DNA of 64,000 bases, taken from Pterois miles. Its lineage: Eukaryota > Chordata > Actinopteri > Perciformes > Scorpaenidae. How positions within the stretch are numbered: the stretch's first letter is position 1; each line of letters opens with the position of its first letter. The position numbers and the translations under genes are program-made. Where the stretch lies: positions 99,501 through 163,500 of the forward strand of contig CAMQGK010000007.1 in the NCBI GenBank assembly GCA_947000775.1. The letters are read 5' to 3'. This document shows positions 27,901 to 42,400 of this stretch, piece after piece. The notes beneath the pieces are model-generated. The model was not told the origin of the DNA. It saw only the letters and a list, made by a program, of their open reading frames with translations, and made no database searches.

Positions 27901-30900
27901 TTTTAACGTTATGTGTTCCAAAATAGAAGCTGAACATTCCGCAATTTTAATGTCATGTGTTCTAAAACAGAAGCTGAACATTCTGGAATTGATATATGTT
28001 CTAAAATAGAAGCTGAACATTCCGGAATTTTAACGTTATGTGTTCCAAAATAGAAGCTGAACATTCCGCAATTTTAATGTCATGTGTTCTAAAATAGAAG
28101 CTGAACATTCTACAATAGTTTCGTTATATGTTCTAAAATAAAAGCTGAACGTTCTGAAATTTAAACATTATATGTTCTAAAATAGAAGCTGAACATTCTG
28201 AAATTTTAACATTGTCTTCTAAAATACAAGCTGAACATTCGGGAATTGTACGTTGTATGTTCTAAAATACAAGATGAATATTCCGGAATTTTAACGTTAT
28301 GTGTTCTAAAATAGAAGCTGAACATTCCCTAATTTTAATGTCATGTGTTCTAAAACACAAGCTGAACATTCTGGAATTGTTATGTAATATGTTCTAAAAT
28401 AGAAGCTAAAAATTCCCGAATTGTAACGTTATATGTTGTAAAATAGAATCTGTACATTTTGAAATGTTAACGTCGTGTTCTAAAATACAATCTGAACATT
28501 CCCTAATTGTAACGTTATATGTTCTAAAACAGAAGCTGAACATTCTGGAATTTTACGTTGTATTTTCTAAAATAGAAGCTGAACATTCCGGAATTTTAAT
28601 GTCATGTGTTCTAAAATAGAATCTGAACATTTCGAAATGTTAACATTGTGTTCTAAAATAGAAGCTGAACATTCCGGAATTGTAACGTTATATGTTCTAA
28701 AATAGAAGCTGAACATTCCCTAATTGTAACGTTATATGTTCTAAAACAGAAGCTGAACATTCTGGAATTGTTATGATATATGTTCTAAAATAGAAGCTGA
28801 ACATTCCGGAATTTTAACGTTATGTGTTCCAAAATAGAAGCTGAACATTCCGCAATTTTAATGTCATGTGTTCTAAAATAGAAGCTGAACATTCTACAAT
28901 AGTTTCGTTATATGTTCTAAAATAAAAGCTGAACGTTCTGAAATTTAAACATTATATGTTCTAAAATAGAAGCTGAACATTCTGAAATTTTAACATTGTC
29001 TTCTAAAATAGAAGCTTAACATTCCGGAATTGTTACGTTATAGGTTCTGAAATAGAAGCTGAACATTCTGGAATTGTTACGTTTTATGTTCTAAAATAGA
29101 AGCTGAACATTCTGAAATTTTAACGTTGTCTTCTAAAATAGAAGCTTAACATTACAGAATTTAAACGTTATATGTTCTAAAATAGAAGCTGAACATTCTG
29201 GAATTGTACGTTGTATGTTCTAAAATAGAAGCTGAACATTCTGGAATTTTAATGTCACGTGTTCTGAAATAGAATCTTAACATTCCGTAATTGTAACGTT
29301 AAGTGTTCTAAAATACAAGCTGAACATTCGGGAATTGTACGTTGTATGTTCTAAAATAGAAGCTGAACATTCTGGAATTGTACGTTGTATGTTCTAAAAT
29401 AGAAGCTGAACATTCCGGAATTTTAATGTCATGTGTTCTAAAATAGAAGCTGAACATTATGGAATTGTTACGTTTTATGTTCTAAAATAGAAGCTGAACA
29501 TTTTGAAATGTTAATGTCGTGTTCTAAAATAGAAGCTGAGCATTCTGGAATTGTTACGTTATATGTTCTAAAATAGAAGCTGAACATTCGGGAATTGTAA
29601 CGTTATATGTTCTAAAACAGAAGCTGAACATTCTGGAATTGTTATGTTATATGTTCTAAAACAGAAGCTGAACATTCCATAATTGTAACGTTATATGTTC
29701 TAAAACAGAAGCTGAACATTCTGGAATTGTTATGTTATATGTTCTTTAATAGAAGCTGAACATTCCGGAATTTTAACTTTATGTGTTCCAAAATAGAAGC
29801 TGAACATTCTGAAATTTTAACGTTGTCTTCTGAAATAGAAGCTTAACATTCCGGAATTGTTACGTTATATGTTCTGAAATAGAAGCTGAACATTCTGGAA
29901 TTGTTACATTTTATGTTCTAAAATAGAAGCTGAACATTCTGGAATTTTAATGTCATGTGTTCTGAAATAGAATCTGAACATTTTGAAATGTTAACGTAGT
30001 GTTCTAAAATAGAATCTGATCATTCCCTAATTGTAACGTTATATTTTCTAAAACAGAAACTGAACATTCTGGAATTGTCATGTTATATGTTCTAAAATAG
30101 AAGCTGAACATTCCGGTATTTTAACATTATGTGTTCTAAAATAGAAGCTGAACATTCTGGAATTGTTATGTAATATGTTCTAAAATAGAAGCTGAACATT
30201 CCGGAATTGTAATGTTATATGTTCTAAAATAGAAGCTGAACATTCTGGAATTGTACGTTGTATGTTCTAAAATAGAAGCTGAACATTCTGGAATTGTACG
30301 TTGTATGTTCTAAAATAGAATCTTAACATTCCGTAATTGTAACGTTAAGTGTTCTAAAATACAAGCTGAACATTCGGGAATTGTACGTTGTATGTTCTAA
30401 AATAGAAGCTGAACATTCTGGAATTGTACGTTGTATGTTCTAAAATAGAAGGTGAACATTCCGGAATTTTAATGTCATGTGTTCTAAAATAGAAGCTGAC
30501 CATTCTGGAATTTTCACGTTTTATGTTCTAAAATAGAAGCTGAACATTTTGAAATGTTAACGTCGTGTTCTAAAATAGAATCTGATCATTCCCTAATTGT
30601 AACGTTATATGTTCTAAAACAGAAACTGAACACTCTGGAATTGTCATGTTATATGTTCTAAAATAGAAGCTGAACATTCCGGAATTTTAACGTTATGTGT
30701 TCCAAAATAGAAGCTGAACATTCTGGAATTGTTACGTTATATGTTCTAAAATAGAAGATGAATATTCCGGTATTTTAACATTATGTGTTCTAAAATAGAA
30801 GCTGAACATTCCCGAATTTTAATATCATGTGTTCTAAAACAAAAGCTGAACATTCTGGAATTGTTATGTAATATGTTCTAAAATAGAATCTTAACATTCC

Positions 30901-33900
30901 GGAATTTTAATGTCATGTGTTCTAAAATAGAAGCTGAACATTCTGGAATTGTCACGTTATATGTTCTAAAATAGAAGCTGAACATTCCCTAATTGTAACG
31001 TTATATGTTCTAAAACAGAAGCTGAACATTCTGGAATTGTTATGTTATATGTTCTAAAATAGAAGCTGAACATTCCGGAATTTTAACTTTATGTGTTCCA
31101 AAATAGAAGCTGAACATTCCGCAATTTTAATGTCATGTGTTCTAAAATAGAAGCTGAACATTCTGCAATTGTTTCGTTATATGTTCTAAAATAGAAGCTG
31201 AACATTCTGAAATTTTAACGTTGTCTTCTAAAATAGAAGCTTAACATTCCGGAATTGTTACGTTATATGTTCTGAAATAGAAGCTGAACATTCTGGAATT
31301 GTTACGTTTTATGTTCTAAAAAAGAAGCTGAACATTCTGGAATTTTAATTTCATGTGTTCTGAAAAAGAATCTGAACATTTTGAAATGTTAACGTCGTGT
31401 TCTAAAATAGAATCTGATCATTCCCTAATTGTAACGTTATATGTTCTAAAACAGAAACTGAACATTCTGGAATTGTCATGTTATATGTTCTAAAATAGAA
31501 GCTGAACATTCCGGAATTTTAATGTCATGTGTTCTGAAATAGAATCTGAACATTTTGAAATGTTAACGTCTTGTTCTAAAATAGAATCTGGTCATTCCCT
31601 AATTGTAACGTTATATGTTCTAAAACAGAAACTGAACATTCTGGAATTGTCATGTTATATGTTCTAAAATAGAAGCTGAACATTCCGGAATTTTAACGTT
31701 ATGTGTTCCAAAATAGAAGCTGAACATTCTGGAATTGTTACGTTATATGTTCTAAAATAGAAGATGAATATTCCGGTATTTTAACATTATGTGTTCTAAA
31801 ATAGAAGCTGAACATTCCCGAATTTTAATATCATGTGTTCTAAAACAAAAGCTGAACATTCTGGAATTGTTATGTAATATGTTCTAAAATAGAAGCTGAA
31901 CATTCCGGAATTGTAATGTTATATGTTCTAAAATAGAAGCTGAACATTCTGGAATTGTACGTTGTATGTTCTAAAATAGAAGCTGAACATTCTGGAATTG
32001 TACGTTGTATGTTCTAAAATAGAATCTTAACATTCCGTAATTGTAACGTTAAGTGTTCTAAAATACAAGCTGAACATTCGGGAATTGTACGTTGTATGTT
32101 CTAAAATAGAAGCTGAACACTCTGGAATTGTTATGTAATATGTTCTAAAATAGAAGATGAAAATTCCCGAATTGTAACGTTATATGTTGTAAAATAGAAT
32201 CTGTACATTTTGAAATGTTAACGTCGTGTTCTAAAATACAATCTGAACATTCCCTAATTGTAACGTTATATGTTCTAAAACAGAAGCTGAACATTCTGGA
32301 ATTGTCATGTTATATGTTCTACAATAGAAGGTGAACATTCCGGAATTTTAATGTCATGTGTTCTAAAATAGAAGCTGAACATTCTGCAATTGTTACGTTA
32401 TATGTTCTAAAACAAAAGCTGAACATTCTGAAATTCTAACGTTATATGTTGTAAAATAGAAGCTGAACATTCTGGAATTTTACGTTGTATTTTCTAAAAT
32501 AGAAGCTGAACATTCCGGAATTTTAATGTCATGTGTTCTAAAATAGAAGCTGAACATTCCCTAATTGTAACGTTATATGTTCTAAAACAGAAGCTGAACA
32601 TTCTGGAATTGTTATGATATATGTTCTAAAATAGAAGCTGAACATTCCGGAATTTTAACGTTATGTGTTCTAAAATAGAAGCTGAACATTCCCGAATTTT
32701 AATGTCATGTGTTCTAAAACAGAAGCTGAACATTCTGGAATTGTTATGTAATATGTTCTAAAATAGAAGCTGAACATTCCGGAATTTTAACGTTATGTGT
32801 TCCAAAATAGAAGCTGAACATTCCGCAATTTTAATGTCATGTGTTCTAAAACAGAAGCTGAACATTCTGGAATTGATATATGTTCTAAAATAGAAGCTGA
32901 ACATTCCGGAATTTTAACGTTATGTGTTCCAAAATAGAAGCTGAACATTCCGCAATTTTAATGTCATGTGTTCTAAAATAGAAGCTGAACATTCTACAAT
33001 AGTTTCGTTATATGTTCTAAAATAAAAGCTGAACGTTCTGAAATTTAAACATTATATGTTCTAAAATAGAAGCTGAACATTCTGAAATTTTAACATTGTC
33101 TTCTAAAATACAAGCTGAACATTCGGGAATTGTACGTTGTATGTTCTAAAATACAAGATGAATATTCCGGAATTTTAACGTTATGTGTTCTAAAATAGAA
33201 GCTGAACATTCCCTAATTTTAATGTCATGTGTTCTAAAACACAAGCTGAACATTCTGGAATTGTTATGTAATATGTTCTAAAATAGAAGCTGAAAATTCC
33301 CGAATTGTAACGTTATATGTTGTAAAATAGAATCTGTACATTTTGAAATGTTAACGTCGTGTTCTAAAATACAATCTGAACATTCCCTAATTGTAACGTT
33401 ATATGTTCTAAAACAGAAGCTGAACATTCTGGAATTGTCATGTTATATGTTCTAAAATAGAAGCTGAACATTCCGGAATTTTAATGTCATGTGTTCTAAA
33501 ATAGAAGCTGAACATTCTGCAATTGTTACGTTATATGTTCTAAAACAAAAGCTGAACATTCTGAAATTCTAACGTTATATGTTGTAAAATAGAAGCTGAA
33601 CATTCTGGAATTTTACGTTGTATTTTCTAAAATAGAAGCTGAACATTCCGGAATTTTAATGTCATGTGTTCTAAAATAGAATCTGAACATTTCGAAATGT
33701 TAACATTGTGTTCTAAAATAGAAGCTGAACATTCCGGAATTGTAACGTTATATGTTCTAAAATAGAAGCTGAACATTCCCTAATTGTAACGTTATATGTT
33801 CTAAAACAGAAGCTGAACATTCTGGAATTGTTATGATATATGTTCTAAAATAGAAGCTGAACATTCTGGAATTTTAACGTTATGTGTTCCAAAATAGAAG

Positions 33901-36480
33901 CTGAACATTCCGCAATTTTAATGTCATGTGTTCTAAAATAGAAGCTGAACATTCTACAATAGTTTCGTTATATGTTCTAAAATAAAAGCTGAACGTTCTG
34001 AAATTTAAACATTATATGTTCTAAAATAGAAGCTGAACATTCTGAAATTTTAACATTGTCTTCTAAAATAGAAGCTTAACATTCCGGAATTGTTACGTTA
34101 TAGGTTCTGAAATAGAAGCTGAACATTCTGGAATTGTTACGTTTTATGTTCTAAAATAGAAGCTGAACATTCTGAAATTTTAACGTTGTCTTCTAAAATA
34201 GAAGCTTAACATTACAGAATTTAAACGTTATATGTTCTAAAATAGAAGCTGAACATTCTGGAATTGTACGTTGTATGTTCTAAAATAGAAGCTGAACATT
34301 CTGGAATTTTAATGTCACGTGTTCTGAAATAGAATCTTAACATTCCGTAATTGTAACGTTAAGTGTTCTAAAATACAAGCTGAACATTCGGGAATTGTAC
34401 GTTGTATGTTCTAAAATAGAAGCTGAACATTCTGGAATTGTACGTTGTATGTTCTAAAATAGAAGCTGAACATTCCGGAATTTTAATGTCATGTGTTCTA
34501 AAATAGAAGCTGAACATTATGGAATTTTTACGTTTTATGTTCTAAAATAGAAGCTGAACATTTTGAAATGTTAACGTCGTGTCCTAAAATAGAAGCTGAG
34601 CATTCTGGAATTGTTACGTTATATGTTCTAAAATAGAAGCTGAACATTCCGGAATTGTAACGTTATATGTTCTAAAACAGAAGCTGAACATTCTGGAATT
34701 GTTTTGTTATATGTTCTAAAATAGAAGCTGAACATTCCCTAATTGTAACGTTATATGTTCTAAAACAGAAGCTGAACATTCTGGAATTGTTATGTTATAT
34801 GTTCTTTAATAGAAGCTGAACATTCCGGAATTTTAACTTTATGTGTTCCAAAATAGAAGCTGAACATTCCGCAATTTTAATGTCATGTGTTCTAAAATAG
34901 AAGCTGAACATTCTGCAATTGTTTCGTTATATGTTCTAAAATAGAAGCTGAACATTCTGAAATTTTAACGTTGTCTTCTAAAATAGAAGCTTAACATTCC
35001 GGAATTGTTACGTTATATGTTCTGAAATAGAAGCTGAACATTCTGGAATTGTTACATTTTATGTTCTAAAATAGAAGCTGAACATTCTGGAATTTTAATG
35101 TCATGTGTTCTGAAATAGAATCTGAACATTTTGAAATGTTAACGTCGTGTTCTAAAATAGAATCTGATCATTCCCTAATTGTAACGTTATATGTTCTAAA
35201 ACAGAAACTGAACATTCTGGAATTGTCATGTTATATGTTCTAAAATAGAAGCTGAACATTCCGGTATTTTAACATTATGTGTTCTAAAATAGAAGCTGAA
35301 CATTCCCGAATTTTAATATCATGTGTTCTAAAACAAAAGCTGAACATTCTGGAATTGTTATGTAATATGTTCTAAAATAGAAGCTGAACATTCCGGAATT
35401 GTAATGTTATATGTTCTAAAATAGAAGCTGAACATTCTGGAATTGTACGTTGTATGTTCTAAAATAGAATCTTAACATTCCGTAATTGTAACGTTAAGTG
35501 TTCTAAAATACAAGCTGAACATTCGGGAATTGTACGTTGTATGTTCTAAAATAGAAGCTGAACATTCTGGAATTGTACGTTGTATGTTCTAAAATAGAAG
35601 GTGAACATTCCGGAATTTTAATGTCATGTGTTCTAAAATAGAAGCTGAACATTCTGGAATTTTCACGTTTTATGTTCTAAAATAGAAGCTGAACATTCTG
35701 GAATTGTACGTTGTATGTTCTAAAATAGAAGCTGAACATTCCTGAATTTTAATGTCATGTGTTCTAAAACAGAAGCTGAACATTCTGGAATTGTTATGTA
35801 ATATGTTCTAAAATAGAAGCTGAACATTCCAGAATTTTAACTTTATGTGTTCCAAAATAGAAGCTGAACATTCCGCAATTTTAATGTCATGTGTTCTAAA
35901 ATAGAAGCTGAACATTCTGCAATTGTTTCGTTATATGTTCTAAAATAGAAGCTGAACATTCTGAAATTTTAACGTTGTCTTCTAAAATAGAAGCTTAACA
36001 TTCCGGAATTGTTACGTTATATGTTCTGAAATAGAAGCTGAACATTCTGGAATTGTTACGTTTTATGTTCTAAAATAGAAGCTGAACATTCTGGAATTTT
36101 AATGTCATGTGTTCTAAAACACAAGCTGAACATTCTGGAATTGTTATGTAATATGTTCTAAAATAGAAGCTGAACATTCCCGAATTGTAACGTTATATGT
36201 TCTAAAATAGAATCTGAACATTTTGAAATGTTAACGTCGTGTTCTACAATAGAATCTGAACATTCCTTAATTGTAACGTTATATGTTCTAAAACAGAAGC
36301 TGAACATTCTGGAATTGTCATGTTATATGTTCTAAAACAAAAGCTGAACATTCTGAAATTCTAACGTTATATGTTGTAAAATAGAAGCTGAACATTCTGG
36401 AATTTTACGTTGTATGTTCTAAAATAGAAGCTGAACATTCCGGAATTTTAATGTCATGTGTTCTAAAATAGAATCTGAAC
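21949..36480 (+). repeat. 44-bp satellite array, homogenised middle segment
   Basis: Same monomer family and orientation, with long shared series. GGAATTGATATATG, which lacks part of a monomer, occurs at about 24,024, 26,847, 27,990 and 32,871. GAATCTGTACATTTTG is near 24,438, 27,270, 28,449, 32,200 and 33,330. TTAACATTACAGAATTT is near 25,315, 29,145 and 34,205. Offsets of about 2.7-2.83 kb and 4.88-5.06 kb are shared by many markers, so segments were duplicated in several rounds. No gene is seen. Confidence 0.93.
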
Positions 36481-39400
36481 ATTTCGAATTGTTAACATCG
36501 TGTTCTAAAACAGAAGCTGAACATTCCAGAATTGTAACGGTATATGTTCCAAAATAGAAGCTGAACATTCCTGAATTTTAATTTCATGTGTTCTAAAACA
36601 GATTCTGAACATTCCCTTATTGTAACGTTATATGTTCTAAAACAGAAGCTGAACATTCCGAAATTGTAACGTTGTGTTCTTAATAACAAAAGTGAACATT
36701 CCGGAATTTTAACCTCATATGTTCTAAAATAGAAGCTGAACATTCTGGAATTGTTAAAGTATATGTTCTAAAATAGAAGCTGAACATTCCGGAATTGTAA
36801 CGTTATATGTTCCAAAATAGAAGCTGATCATTCCCGACTTTTAATTTCATGTTTTCTGAAATAGAATCTGAACATTCCCGAATTGTAACGTTGTATGTTC
36901 TAAAATAGAAGCTGAATATTCCGGAATTTTAATGTCATGTGTTCTAAAATAGAAGCTGAACATTCTGCAATTGTTACGTTACATGTTTTAAAATTAAAGC
37001 TGAACATTCTGAAATTTTAATGTTATATGTTGTAAAACAGAAGTTGAACATTTCGGAATTCTTCCGTTATAGGTTCTTAAATAGAAGCTGAACTTTCCGG
37101 AATTTTAACGTCATGTGTTCTAAAATAGAAGTTGAAAATTCTGAAATTTTAACATTGTCTTCTAAAATAGAAGCTGAACATTCAAGAATTTTAACGTCAT
37201 GTGTTCTAAAATAGAAGCTGAACATTCTGGAATTGTTACGTTTGATGTTCTAAAACAGAAGCTGAACATTCTGAAATTGTAACGTTATACGTTCTAAAAT
37301 AGAAGCTGAACATTCTGGAATTGTTACGTTTTATGTTCTAAAACAGAAGCTGAACATTCCGGAATTGTTATGTTTCATATTCTAAAATAAAAGCTGAACA
37401 TTCTGAAATTGTAACGTTACATGTTCTAACACAGAAGCTGAACATTCCAGAATTGTTACGTTATATATTTTAAAATAGAAGTTGAACATTCTGGAGTTTT
37501 AGCTTTGTGTTCTAAAGAACAAAACTGAACATTCCAGAATTTTAATGTCATTTGTTCTAAAAGACAATCTGAACATTCTGGAATTGTTATGTCATATGTT
37601 CTAAAATAGAAGGTGAACATTCTAGAATTGTTACGTTTGAAATTCTAAAACAGAAGCTGAACATCCTGAAATTTTAACGTTATACGTTCTAAAACAGAAG
37701 CTGAACATTTCGGAATTGTTACGTTAGAGGTTCTAAAATAGAAGCTGAACATTCTGGAATTGTTACGTTTTATGTTCTAAAACAGAAGCTGAACATTCCG
37801 GAATGGTTATGTTTCATGTTCTAAAATAGAAGCTGAACATTCTGGAATTTTAGCTTTGTGTTCTAAAGAACAAAACTGAACATTCCGGAATTGTAACATT
37901 ATATGTTCCAAAATAGAAGCTGAACATTCTGTGATTGTTACGTTACATGTTCTAAAATAAAAGCTGAACATTCTGAAATTTTAACGTTATATGTTCTAAA
38001 ATACAAGCTGAACATTCGGGAATTGTTACATTATATGTTCAAAAATAGAAGCTGAACATTCCGGAATTGTAACGTTATATGTTCTAAAATAGAAGATGAA
38101 AATTCAGAAATTTTAATGTTGTCTTCTGAAATAGAAGCTTAACATTCCAGAATTTTAACGTCATATGTTCTAAAATAGAAGCTGAACATTCTGGAATTGT
38201 TACGTTTGACCTTCTAAAACAGAAGGTGAACATTCCGAAATTGTAACGTTATACGCTCTAAAACAGATGCTGAATAATGTTATATGTTCTAAAATAGAAG
38301 CTGAACATTCTGGAATTGTACGTTGTATGTTCTAAAATAGAAGCTGAACGTTCTGGAATTTTAATGTCATGTGTTCTGAAATAGAATCTGATCATTCTGG
38401 AATTTTTATGTTTTATGTTCTAAAATAGAAGCTGAAAATTCCAAAATTGTTACGTTACATGGTCTAAAATAAAAGCTGAACATTCTGAAATTGTAATGTT
38501 ATATGTTCTTAAATAGAAGCTGAACATTCTGAAATTTTAACGTTGTCCTCTAAAATAGAAGCTTAACATTCCAGAATTTTAACGTCCTAAAAGACAAGCT
38601 GAACATTCTGGAATAGTTACGTTATATGTTCTAAAATGGAAGCTGAACATATCGGGAATTGTACGTTGTATGTTCTAAAATAGAAGCTCAACATTCCGGA
38701 ATTTTAATGTCGCATTCTAAAATAGAAGGTGAAAATTCTGGAATTGTTAAAGTATATGTTCTAAAATAGAAGCCAAACATTCCGGAATTGTAAGGTTATA
38801 TGTTCCAAAATAGAAGCTGAACGTTCATGAATTTTAATGTCATGTGTTCTAAAATAGAAGCTGAACATTCCAGAATTCTAACGTCATATGTTCTAAAGGA
38901 GTAGCTGAAATTCTGGAATTGTTACGGTATATGTTCAAAAATAGAAGCTGAACATTCCAGAATTTTAATGTCATGTGTTCTGAAATAGAATCTGAACATT
39001 CCGTAATTGTAACGTTATGTGTTCTAAAATACAAGCTGAACATTCGGGAATTGTTACATTATATGTTCAAAAATACAAGCTGAACATTCCGGAATTGTAA
39101 CGTTATATGTTTTAAAATCGAAGTTGAACATTCCGAAATTGTAACGTTGTGTTCTTAATAACAAAACTGAACATTCCGGAATTTTAATGTCATGTGTTCT
39201 AAAATAAAGCTTAACATTCTGAAATTTTAACGTTGTCTTCTAAAATAGAAGCTGAACCTTCCAAAATTGTAACGTTATATGTCCTAAAATAGAAGCTGAA
39301 CATTCTGGAATTGTTACGTTTTATGTTCTAAAACAGAAGCGGAACATTTCAGAATTTTAATGTCATGTGTTCTAAAATAGAATCTGAACATTTCGAAATG

Positions 39401-42400
39401 TTAACGTCGTGTTCTAAAATAGAAGCTGAACATTCTGGAATTGTTACGTTATATGTTCTAAAATAGAAGATGAATATTCCGGAATTTTAACGTTATGTGT
39501 TCTAAAATAGAAGCTGAACATTCCCGAATTTTAATGTCATGTGTTATAAAACAGAAGCTGAACATTCTGAAATTTTAACGTTGTCTTCTAAAATAGAAGC
39601 TTAACATTCCAGAATTTTAATGTTATATGTTCTAAAATAGAAGCTGAACATTCTGGAATTGTATGTTGTATGTTCTAAAATAGAAAATGAACATTCTGGA
39701 ATTTTAATGTCATGTGTTCTGAAATAGAAGCTGAACATTCTGAAATTTTAATGTTGTCCTCTAAAATAGAACCTTAACATTCCAGAATTTTAACGTCCTA
39801 AAAGAGAAGCTGAACATTCTGGAATAGTTGCGTTATATGTTCTAAAATAGAAGCTGAACATTCTGGAATTTTAAAATTGTGTTCTAAAGAACAAAACTGA
39901 ACATTCTGGAATTGTTAAGTTTTATGTTCTAAAATAGAAGCTGAACCTTCCAGAATGTTAACATCATTTGTTCTAAAATAGAAGCTGAACATTCTGGAAT
40001 TTTTACGTTATATGTTCTAAAATAGAAGCTGAACATTCTGAAATTTTAATGTTGTCTTCTAAAATAGAAGCTTAACATTCCAGAATTTTAACGTTATATG
40101 TTCTAAAATAGAAGCTGAACATTCTGGAATTGTTACGTTATGTGTTCTAAAATAGAAGCTGAACATTCCCGAATTTTAATGTCATGTGTTATAAAAAATA
40201 AGCTGAACATTCTGGAATTGTTATGTAATATGTTCTCAAATAGAAGCTGAACATTCTGGAATTGTTACATTTGACGTTCTAAAACAGAAGCTGAACATTC
40301 TGAAATTTTAACGTTTTATGTTCTAAAATAGAAGCTGAACACTCTGAAATTTTAACGTTGTCTTCTGAAATAGAAGCTTAACATTCCAGAATTTTAATGT
40401 TATATGTTCTAAAATAGAAGCTGAACATTCTTGAATTGTTACGTTATATGTTCTCAAATAGAAGCTGAGCACTCCGGAATTTTGACGTAATGTGTTCTAA
40501 AATAAAAGCTGAACATTCTGGATTTGTTAAGTTATATGTTCTAAAATAGAAGCTGAACATTCTGGATTTGTTAAGTTATATGTTCTAAAATAGAAGCTGA
40601 ACTTTCCGATATTGTAATGTTATATGTTCTAAAATAGAAGCTGAACATTTTGGAAATGTTACATTATATGTTCTAAAATAGAAGCTGAACTTACCGGAAT
40701 TGTAACGTTATATGTTCTAAAATAGACGCTGAACATTCCGAAATTTTAACGTCATGTTCTAAAATAGAAGCTGAACATTCCGAAATTGTAACGTTATATG
40801 TTATAAAATAGAAGCTCAACATTCTGGAATTGTTACGTTATATGTTCTAAAATAGAAGCTGAACATTCTGGAATTGTAAATTGTATGTTCTAAAATAGAA
40901 GCTGAACATTACGGAATTTTAATGTCATATGTTCTAAATTAGAAGCTGAACATTCTGGAATTGTTACGTTTTATGTTCTAAAACAGAAGCTGAATATTCC
41001 GAAATTGTAACGTTACATGTTCTAACACAGAAGCTGAACTTACCGGAATTGTAACGTTATATGTTCTAAAATAGACGCTGAACATTCCGGAATTTTACCT
41101 TTATGTGTTCTAAAATAGAAGCTGAACATTCTGGAATTTTTACGTTACATGTTCTAAAATAGAACCTGAACGTTTCAGAATTTTAATGTCATGTGTTCTA
41201 AAATAGAATCTGAACATTTCGAAATATTAACGTCGTGTTCTAAAATAGAAGCCGAACATTCTGGAATTGTAACGTTATATGTTCTAAAAGAGAAGCTGAA
41301 CATTCTGGAATTGCTACGTTATATGTTCTAAAATAGAAGCTGAACATTCCGGAATTTTAACGTTATGTGTTCTAAAATAGAACCTGAACATTCCGAAACT
41401 GTAACGTTATATGTTCTAAAATAGAAGCTGAATATTCCGGAATTTTAACGTTATGTGTTCTAAAATAGAAGCTGAACATTCCCGAATTTTAATGTCATGT
41501 GTTCTAAAAGAGAAGCTGAACATTCTGGAATTGTTATGTTATATGTTCTAAAATAGAAGCTGAACATTCCTGAATTTTAACATTATATGTTCTTAAATAG
41601 ACGCTGAACATTCTGGTATTTTAACGTCTTATTCTAAAGAACAAAATTGAACGTTCCGGAATTGTAAAGTTATATATTCCAAAATCGAAGCTGAACATTC
41701 CGAAATTTTAACGCCATGTTCTAAAATAGAAGCTGAACATTCCGGAATTTTAACGTTATGTGTTCTAAAATAGAAGCTGAACACTCCGAAACTGTAACGT
41801 TATATGTTCTAAAATTGAAGCTGAACATTCTGAAATTTTAACATCATGTGTTCTAAAATTGAAGCTGAACATTCTTCAATTGTTACGTTTGATGTTCTAA
41901 AACAGAAGCTGAACATTCTGAAATTGTAAAGTTATACGTTCTAAAACAGAAGCTGAACATTCCGGAATTGTTACGTTATAGGTTCTAAAATAGAAGCTGA
42001 ACATTCTGGAATTGTTACGTTTTATGTTCTAAAACAGAAGCTGAACATTCCGGAATTGTTATGTTTTATGTTCTAAAATAAAAGCTGAACATTCAGAAAT
42101 TGTAACGTTACATGTTCTAACACAGAAGCTGAACATTCCAGAATTGTTACGTTATATGTTTTGAAATAGAAGCTGAACATTCTGGAATTTTAGCTTTGTG
42201 TTCTAAAGTACAAAACTGAACATTCCGGAATTGTAACGATATATGTTTCAAAATACAAGCTGAACATTCCGGAATTGTAACGTTATATGTTTCAAAATAG
42301 AAGCTGAACATTCCGGAATTTTAATGTCATGTGTTCTAAAATACAAGCTGAACATTCTGGAATTGTTACATTATATGTTCAATAATAGAAGCTGAACATT

